Below, piece by piece: positions 57,236 through 64,000 of a stretch of DNA of 64,000 bases. Under the pieces are notes generated by a model, which had not been told where the DNA came from, made no database searches, and worked only from the letters and a program-made list of their open reading frames with translations. The first letter of the stretch is position 1. Each line of letters starts with the position of its first letter. Source of the DNA: Dysidea avara (taxonomy: Eukaryota; Porifera; Demospongiae; Dictyoceratida; Dysideidae); contig NC_089272.1 in assembly GCF_963678975.1 (NCBI RefSeq), forward strand, positions 5,204,359 through 5,268,358, read 5' to 3'. The position numbers and the translations under genes were made by a program.

Positions 57236-57603
57236 GTCAGGACATTGAATCAGTTCAACACTGTGTGGCTAGATTAGTCTTAAATGACTTCATACACTTC
57301 CAGTGTCACTCATATGCTTGAGTGCCTCCACTGGGCCACACTGGCACAATGCCATACTCAAGCTAAGCTAATAACTCTAAATCATAAATGATATCCTTCA
57401 TATTCCAACCCACAATATTTTAATCTTATCCATACCACCTTATGAATAATGTATGTAGCCACCGTGCTCATCACTTCAAAGTTACATTAGCAAGATTACA
57501 AACATACAAACTGTCATTTCCCCTCGTCTATAGTACTCTGGAATGCTTACCAATGGACATTGTTTTATCACCTGACATTGAATTCATTGAATTTTTCAAA
57601 GAC
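57236..57603 (+). pseudogene. LINE reverse transcriptase C-terminal region, degraded
   Basis: Pieces in two or more frames read QDIESVQHCVARLVLNDF and, 200 bases on, HRAHHFKVTLARLQTYKLSF followed by P-L-V-Y-S-T-L-E-C-L-P-M-D. L/I-E-S-V-Q-x-x-A-A-R-x-V and the R-x-F-S-F-F-P-x-S-x-x-x-W-N-x-L-P tail are the thumb and C-terminus of CR1/L2/Jockey-like polymerases. Stops and frame changes make it non-functional. Confidence 0.75.
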
Positions 57604-58204
57604 AATAACAACAAAACCTCATCATTTACGCACACATGTGACATATCTCACAATAGTTGTCAAGTATGATATGATTACAACAACTGATTGTAACAATGTC
57701 TACCCCTTACAGGTACATCTTCAGGAACAAATGAAAGATGTGGACATCATCTACTGGTGAGTCGTTTTATGTAAGTGTGTATGGTGACATCTCATCATCT
57801 AAATCATGTTACAATGAAACTTGTTGTCTTAGTAGTCACCTGTATAGAAATACCACCTCTCTAAAAGGCCAACATTCAAATCAGTCATTTGTACAACTGC
57901 AGTACAGCACCTGTTTATATTAGTACAAATCGAAAAGAAAGATTTTTACACAGATAGTGTACATAACTTTTTTTTAATTTGAGGATCTTCCATCATTACT
58001 GTTACGTAAACACATCAGGCAGACTCAGTGCTAATAAAGATATTAAATCAGATATTCAATTCTGCCATTTTACGGTTGTTACTGTGTGAAATAATAATAA
58101 TGTGTGTATTGAAGGGAAATTCCTATGATATATTCATAGCCACTCATAACATACTGTATAGTGTATTCATGGTCACTACCATTCTATTTTTTATGTACAG
58201 AGTG
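57604..58204. other. Non-coding after the LINE tail
   Basis: Probably partly LINE 3' untranslated sequence. No exon or further element was recognised. Confidence 0.4.
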
Positions 58205-58470
58205 TGTGGGGGTGTGTGGGTGTGAGTGAGCACGTCTCAGTTGTGTGTGGTGTGTGTGCATGCCAGTCTGGGGCTTATTTTGGTGGTAAATTACCAATGC
58301 TATGTTGGAGGTTCTATGCTCACTAATTCCAGTTGTTGTTGCACTGTTCCCTTGAACAAGAAACTTCTAACACTGCTCTAGTCTACCTAGTGTAGCCATA
58401 AATGAAAACCTTGATGTTAAGCAGCCTAGCCTACTGTGTCACCAGTGGGCACCTGGTACATAGTATCTCA
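58205..58470. repeat. Short (GT)n and SINE-like segment, fourth copy
   Basis: A GT-rich run, then GCCAGTCTGGGGCTTATTTT, ACCAATGCTATGTTGGAGGT, GTTGCACTGTTCCCTTGAAC and CACCAGTGGGCACCTGGTAC, in the standard order. Confidence 0.7.
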
Positions 58471-58479
58471 ACAATGGTT

Positions 58480-58880
58480 GGCATTCAGTAGGGGTGAAAT
58501 AACTGTTGGCCATCTGTTGCCCATTTCCTTTCTGGTCAGACATATCTCAGATGAACAAAGACAGTTGGGATGTAGTTTGTGTTTCTCACCACCATTGTTT
58601 ACCTAGGTACCATAAAGGTATTTGTTGCTAGGTGATATAATAAGCTTTTACCACAAGATCCTTGTGTTATTGGGTGAGTGGCTGTATATGTCAGTCTGGG
58701 TACTTCTATTCACCAATGTTCAGTTAGGAATTTAAGTAGCTACACTGTCACCATGGTACAGCCACCTATGGGATACTACAGTGTAGTTCTATCCCCAGGA
58801 GGATTTGCATGCACTAACTGTTTAGCAGTTGAGTAGTGCAAAAATGTCCCAGTAATTCCATACCGACACTTTCTCCTAAC
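58480..58880 (+). repeat. Dispersed duplicate shared with 52610-53190
   Basis: See 52610-53190; the same block order in the same orientation. Confidence 0.75.
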
Positions 58881-59374
58881 AGAGACTACCAAATATCGAC
58901 ATTTTAAAACGTCCAGCTATGCCTGGTGCGTATATCGCCATGTTTGGTTGTGCAATCAAATGTAGCAATACATCATATAGGGCTATGACATGTGATCAAC
59001 CTCCTGTAGTTTTAGTTTTGTGTAAAGTGACTCCAACAAATTCAGTCATGAAACAGGTGGATTGCTATAAGTGACCATCTCATCTTTGTAATGGACATTT
59101 GTTCCCAAATGAACAGTACTATCTTTAACTAAGGATACCTGGACAAAAATAAATTCCCAGAGGTTCCACTGTAGTTTGCACAATTCTTTATTATCGTAGT
59201 ATTTCTACGGTATCCAAAGAAGTGATTACTTAAAGTTTCAGCATTATTATGGTGAGTAGATAATCTGTGATGGTACATGCATGTTATACGAGGTGTGATG
59301 CCTTACCTCACCTGTCTATTTCATGTTTTCCCAACTAAATGAACAAAATCAGATAGCTTCAACTTCTATATAAT

Positions 59375-59518
59375 AGTTAGACACCAAGACCAAGGGAACT
59401 AAGCGATTTAGTAACCCTGATGGCCCGAGGCTGTAGCGTCCCGAGCGCAGCGAGGGCGCTACTAAGGGCCAGAGGGGTTACTAAATCGCTTAGTTCCCGT
59501 TGGTCGCGGTGTCTAACT
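59375..59518. mobile_element. Foldback element with self-complementary GC-rich loop
   Basis: Left AGTTAGACACCAAGACCAAG and right (complement) AGTTAGACACCGCGACCAAC; arms about 60 bases. The loop CCGAGCGCAGCGAGGG resembles the GAGGCGAAGCCGAG loop at 14021. A partial outer copy (GTGATTTAGTAACCCTC) lies at 59867-59885, so the full element may reach that point. Confidence 0.8.
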
Positions 59519-59519
59519 T

Positions 59520-60525
59520 ATTTAGACTATGGTTTAAAGTACATACCTTTATAGCCAGAGCATTAGGGTGGCATGAAAGAGCAATGCAGAACAGCAGAAC
59601 GGTTTCTTCCTGAAGTCCTTACAGCGCCCACAAAAATAATTATTTGACCGGTAACCAGAGTAACAGCTAGAGCTATAGTAGATATGCCGCTTAGTCTACT
59701 ATTTCTCCAGAATTATTCGCAGAACACGGAGAAGAATTGTATTGCAGTATTATTAAATACTCCAGTGTACCTTTCGTGTTATAATTATTTTTCATGTACA
59801 AAATTGCCTGAGGGCGGGTTACTAACTGAACATGTGTAGGTGACTAAATGAGCATGTCAGGTGACTAAGTGATTTAGTAACCCTCTAAATGAGCTATATC
59901 ATAGTCTAATTGGTCTTAGTATCTACAAGGCAATCTCAGTATGTTAAATGTGCCAGTCTTGCTGGACATGTTGTTATACACTTCAGTCTCAGTGAATGGC
60001 ATCAATATTGAGGCCGACTCCAGGACTAACTCGGTATACTGGTATCTTGTACAAACATTTTGACAGAATAAGGTGTTTAAACTTTATGAAGAAATGACCA
60101 TGATCTTGTTTACTACCTACCACATTGTAATAAACACACACGACACAGATCTAGAAAGATATTCAAACTCTCCATCAGCAGGCAAATAAGATGGTGTAAA
60201 AACATATTCAATATAAGACCTGCTTTCCTGAGAAATGGCCAGCTCATTTTAAACTTGTGTGTATGTTTTTCTCTGTTGCATGTGCATAATTTCACCTATT
60301 TTAAAACTTTCATTAAATTATTAAAGTATGTTGTGCAAACTATGTGGTTTTTGCTGAGACTATCACATGTAAATTTTTCACAAATGATATTTTGACATAA
60401 AGTTGACTGGTTTTGAGAGGTGGTCTTTTTATACACACAAGTTACCTTTCAAACAGACTATATTGTAATCATTAATGTTCTGTTATTCACACAGACATGT
60501 TCAGTTCAATAATGAAGTAGTGCTG
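59520..60525. other. Non-coding, nothing further recognised
   Basis: Apart from the partial foldback arm near 59870, no repeat or exon was identified. A pogo-type end (GAGGTTCCACTGTA) lies earlier, at about 59161, without a partner. Confidence 0.4.
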
Positions 60526-60708
60526 TGTAGGCTACTGACCAGACATGTGGCTATCAGACACATTCCTGACCTAATTATCATGTGACCATCATGGGACTGT
60601 ACTTGTATGGTAGCTATAACCTGTCTGTACGTGTTTTATACTTCATGATCAGTTATTTATGCTAACCAACTACCACCTGAGTCGTACCGACCGGCCCAGG
60701 TTCCTACA
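60526..60708 (+). repeat. 5' LTR
   Basis: TGTAGGCTACTGACCAGACA ... GGTTCCTACA, followed at once by the putative primer-binding site. It contains ACTTCATGATCAG, shared with the 3' LTR. Confidence 0.88.
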
Positions 60709-61354
60709 TGGTGCTTCAAGCACTCAAGAATTGTGCTCTGTTTGACTGAACTTCTAGAGGGAAGGCAGGCCCCCCACTGAGTGTGAGCGGAGTCTGTTGG
60801 TACAGCTGAGCTAACCAGGCAAACGACGTCTATACCGCTAGGCATCAACACACTCCAGAGGAGTCCGTTCCCTCTGAAGAACAGAAGAACACCCTTTCTG
60901 TGACGGTTTCACAACCACCACGAGCCCTTGATGGTGGGAGATGTTAAGGAGACTTTGAGCTAGCCTACAGAACCTACTGACGAGTCTATCCGTGAACAAG
61001 ACGAAATAATTCCTGATCATGCAACGAAGTGAAGGAAGAAGACATCGATTATAAGAGCCCCCACCCAACTACAATGACAGCCAAGAACTATTCCACAAAA
61101 CATCACGTCCCTAACGACAGTCAATGGACTAGCGGCAATCAGGCACAACATCCCTAGCAAGCGGGATCGCCAGCTTATCATGCAGAGAAGAATCAGAATC
61201 ACTGCCCGAGTTGTGGAGACTGCTCAAGATCCGACTCTACGTCGATTTCAAAGACCGAAGACCTATTATTCCAGTTAAGATCAACTTTAGAACTTATACT
61301 TTTCTACCCTGTAATGGGGGAGGAGGAAGATGAAGAGGAAACTTGAGGGGGAGA

Positions 61355-61529
61355 TGTAGGATACTGACGAGACATGTGGCTATCAGACACATTCCTGACC
61401 TACTGTAATTATCATGTGACCATCATGGGACTGTACTTGTATGGTAGCTATAACCTGTCTGTACATATTATGTGATTTATACTTCATGATCGGTTATCTA
61501 GGTCATACCAACCAGTCCAGGTTCCTACA
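61355..61529 (+). repeat. 3' LTR
   Basis: TGTAGGATACTGACGAGACA ... GGTTCCTACA. It differs from the 5' copy by several substitutions and two short indels (an extra CTG after GACCTA, and a loss around the CTAACCAACTACCACC portion of the 5' copy), so the insertion is not recent. Confidence 0.88.
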
Positions 61530-61678
61530 TGTTGGAGTTACTAGTTTGGTTTCTTTGATCTTCATGGAAAAACAAAGGATACATGTATATACTACAAGAG
61601 GGTGAAGCCAGCTGATACATGACACTCCCTAAGACACTAGAAGAACTAAACTATGATCTAAGATTGCATGTGATGATA

Positions 61679-62280
61679 TGTAACTGGATCTGTGAAAACC
61701 TGACACAATTGTGCAAGCCTAAATTTACGTAAAGCATGAATACAATGGGTGAAATAGTAATAAAAGAATCCATAAATGTTTTGAATACTTTATTCTTAGT
61801 AAAGAAAGGCTCTAGCTATAAAAGTCTAGATCTCAACTTATTCACCTACTCAAAAATATTTGATTGCAGTAGACACAAGTTATGGGTATTTGTACTTCAC
61901 ATTGAAATGATAGTAAGTGATCCATCTTTCTTCACTAATTTCACCTGTGTGTAGTGATGAGAGATGATACTAGGAATAACTTACCCAGTAATCAATTCTA
62001 GTATTCATGGTGAACACGATGGTGCAAATCTTGTTTTGTATGTTATTCTGTGTAAGTTACAACCGTTTTAGTGAACTCTGGTAATTTATTTTCCCTATAC
62101 ATACATTCTGTACAAATTAATTTTCTGTTGATGCTACTTTGTAGGACTGTAACTTCCAAATTATTGGCATATGAGGCTGAAACTCTTACACTTGGCTAAT
62201 GAAGTAGTTTGTAAATATTTAATAAACAGGAATTCAAAAAAATGAGTGATTGTGTTGGGTTTTCAAAGATCCAAGTCACA
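61679..62280. mobile_element. 602-bp element with TGTAACTGGATCTG ends
   Basis: Left TGTAACTGGATCTGTGAAAA then CCTGACACAA; the complement of the right end is TGTGACTTGGATCTTTGAAA then ACCCAACACAA; TA flanks both ends. It is the short relative of 50655-51770. Confidence 0.75.
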
Positions 62281-63174
62281 TATATTTGAAATTGTTGATG
62301 TGTTAATGTACACACACACACACACACTATTAATATTAACCACTTTACAGGAATGGATGTGGAACTTGCAGAACTTCACATACCATAGAGCAAGAAATTT
62401 TTGTGGTATTATATTTTCGTAGATTGCAAAAATTGAAAGATTTTCGTGGAACAAATTTTTGTGGTTGAGACATCAATCTCCATACAACTTGTACATGGAC
62501 AGCGAAATACTTTAATTCCATGGATAAGATGTCCGCGAAATTCAAGAAAATTTGTATCCCATGAAAAGTTCTTGTATTACAGTAGTGGGACCTCTTTAAT
62601 ATGACCACCTCATAATAGTGGCCATGTCATATCTTGAGCATAGTTTAAATGTACTATATGATCTTAAGCCCGCGTTAAGCTTTTAATTGTGTGCCTGTTG
62701 TGGTGTCCATTTTAAAGGGTTCCACCATAGTACAGTTTACCAAACCATCTATGACATGGTACCTAGATATGACCTGAATAATATGGTGGTCTAAATAATG
62801 CACCTCCACGAATCTTTTAATACTGATAACATATGGGGTACTTTGAGATAAGTCACTGTTTAGAGTTCCTATGGATACATATTTGTGAAATTGACAAGGA
62901 GAAAACATCCTGACTGCCTAGCTGTAAGTATTTGTTGAGTATAAATCGGATGGCTGCAGGTTCAAGGCTGCCCAGGTCCAGTCTGGATCTCTTTTCTGTA
63001 CCTTTTCAAACATACTTTATGTAACAACTTTAACAGGCTGTAGGACCAGGTGGCCTAGAGGCCTTCAGCACTTGTGTTATAAGCCTTAATAAATAATTGT
63101 CTGTGGTCCCATTTGTATACAGATTTTGCATACAAGATTTCTCCTCTATATTTTGTATTAAAGGGTGTACTCCT
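62281..63174. other. Non-coding, repeat fragments
   Basis: A GTGGGACCTCTTTAATATGA fragment (about 62583) and a GGTTCCACCATAGTACAG fragment (about 62719) look like ends of pogo-type MITEs. GGTTCAAGGCT at about 62959 could be a tRNA-type B box of a decayed SINE but no A box is clear. Confidence 0.4.
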
Positions 63175-64000
63175 GTACATACTGTAGGATCAGGCAGATT
63201 GCTGAAGTGTGTGGTGCTGCCACGTTGTATTATGATTGAGTCCTTGGAATGTTGACTCAGATACAAGATGAGCCCTTCAACAGTCCGCATGGCTGGGGTC
63301 TCTATCAGTATCATCAACCAATAAATTACTTTCCCTACCCACCACCCCAAGTTAAGGTAATGTACTTTGACAAAGGAAGTCATGAAAATTATAAAACTGC
63401 AAAGTAATCTACAGAATTTATAATACCATATCTCTCTATACACACACACACACATGCTACCCAAACGTGTATTATATACAATGAATTGTGTTTCACATAC
63501 TGTACACATGGTGGAATTACGTATCTCATAAACTTACAGTGTAACTAAGGTAAAGGTTTAAAATGTATCCTGTTTTATAACAACATTCATCATCTCAATG
63601 TTTCAAGTATTGTGTGAAATCCAAAGGGGTTTCCTGAATTATTTGGTACTCAACACCTTTAATTTACTAGTCATCCTTAGTGACATCAGAGCTCTTCAAA
63701 ATGACCTCTCCTGGTGACCTTCACCAAACCTGAGACTATGAATTAAATTACTGGTCATTTATTTGCAACTCAAACATACATCATACATTTTTTTTGTGAA
63801 TAACAATTTGTATTGACTTGACTATCTTCATTCACTGTCCTTTGGTCCCCACGTACTTTCCGCCAACGTTGAATTCTTGATAGCCATTAATGTACCACCA
63901 GTAGAGTATCTTCTGTTATGTAAACTATCCCTGGAGGGTATTGTAACTCTCTTGTCTGTCTTCCCTGGTTCAGAAATATCTTACTGAAAGTTCTAGTTTT
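63175..64000 (+). repeat. Segmental duplicate, copy 2 (cut by window end)
   Basis: Collinear with 31350-32600: GGATCAGGCAG, AAATTACTTTCCCTACCC, CAAGTTAAGGTAATGTACTT, AGGAAGTCATGAAAA, then GGGGTTTCCTGAA, CCTCTCCTGGTGACCT, TATCTTCTGTTATGTAAACT. The two copies are 31.8 kb apart in direct orientation. Confidence 0.75.

Larger units (their letters stand above)
60526..61529 (+). mobile_element. Miniature LTR retrotransposon (TRIM-like)
   Basis: Two direct repeats of 183 and 175 bases (60526-60708, 61355-61529), each starting TGTAGG and ending CCTACA, enclose 646 bases. TGGTGCTTCAAGCACTC follows the left repeat directly, a primer-binding-site position and TGG start. ACTTGAGGGGGAGA, a polypurine tract, lies directly before the right repeat. 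The flanks TGCTG (60521-60525) and TGTTG (61530-61534) match at four of five positions, fitting a 5-bp target duplication. There is no gag-pol frame, so the element depended on others. LTR differences include a small insertion/deletion near TGTACGTG. Confidence 0.9.

Noticed and set aside
62959..62969. GGTTCAAGGCT as a tRNA B box
   Set aside because: No A box or cloverleaf could be drawn upstream; at most a decayed SINE.

Overview
The window reads as nuclear DNA of an invertebrate animal. It is AT-rich with no bacterial gene density. Coding signal comes only as short islands between GT...AG splice signals, embedded in dense, mostly non-autonomous transposable-element remnants and microsatellites. 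A 200-base N run (35600-35799) marks a scaffold gap. The repeat style and the phase-0, one-repeat-per-exon ankyrin structure would fit a sponge (demosponge) or another early-branching metazoan. That assignment is inference, not proof; most of the long open frames are chance or lie inside repeats.

Left half (about 5.5-30.5 kb): the best-supported host gene lies on the + strand. It has a short starting exon (5587-5619) and three phase-0 exons of 34, 33 and 33 codons (11177, 23410, 26222) that join into consecutive ankyrin-like repeats. A charged, coiled-coil-like exon (29826) and a probable further or last exon (30323) follow. Its introns are up to 12 kb long and filled with repeats: hAT-like elements with target duplications, TA-flanked MITEs, foldback palindromes, a 10-copy 23-bp minisatellite, a cluster of RFX X-box-like sites, and LINE 3' tails.

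Middle (30.5-36.5 kb): one half of a local duplication whose other half is at the right edge of the window; the minus-strand 3' end of a LINE with a restriction-like endonuclease; a 608-bp near-perfect foldback with a 9-bp target duplication beside it; a CpG-rich stretch; and the assembly gap.

Right half (36.5-64 kb): a candidate minus-strand gene at 40.8-42.5 kb, with exons of unknown family and partly inverted or duplicated copies nearby; long (GT)n tracts sitting next to a recurring SINE-like sequence; a duplicated block (46 kb / 50 kb); two inverted copies of one hAT family, one of them split by a second hAT element (54-56 kb); a LINE tail (57.2 kb); and a miniature LTR retrotransposon (60.5-61.5 kb).

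The most striking unexplained signal is a short motif, consensus ACTCTAATAGAGCAGTCA, with the dyad CTCTA-A-TAGAG. About 35 copies occur here, often in pairs 20-30 bp apart. It lies inside short elements of several different terminal-repeat families (several hAT-like, one pogo-like) as well as outside any recognised element.
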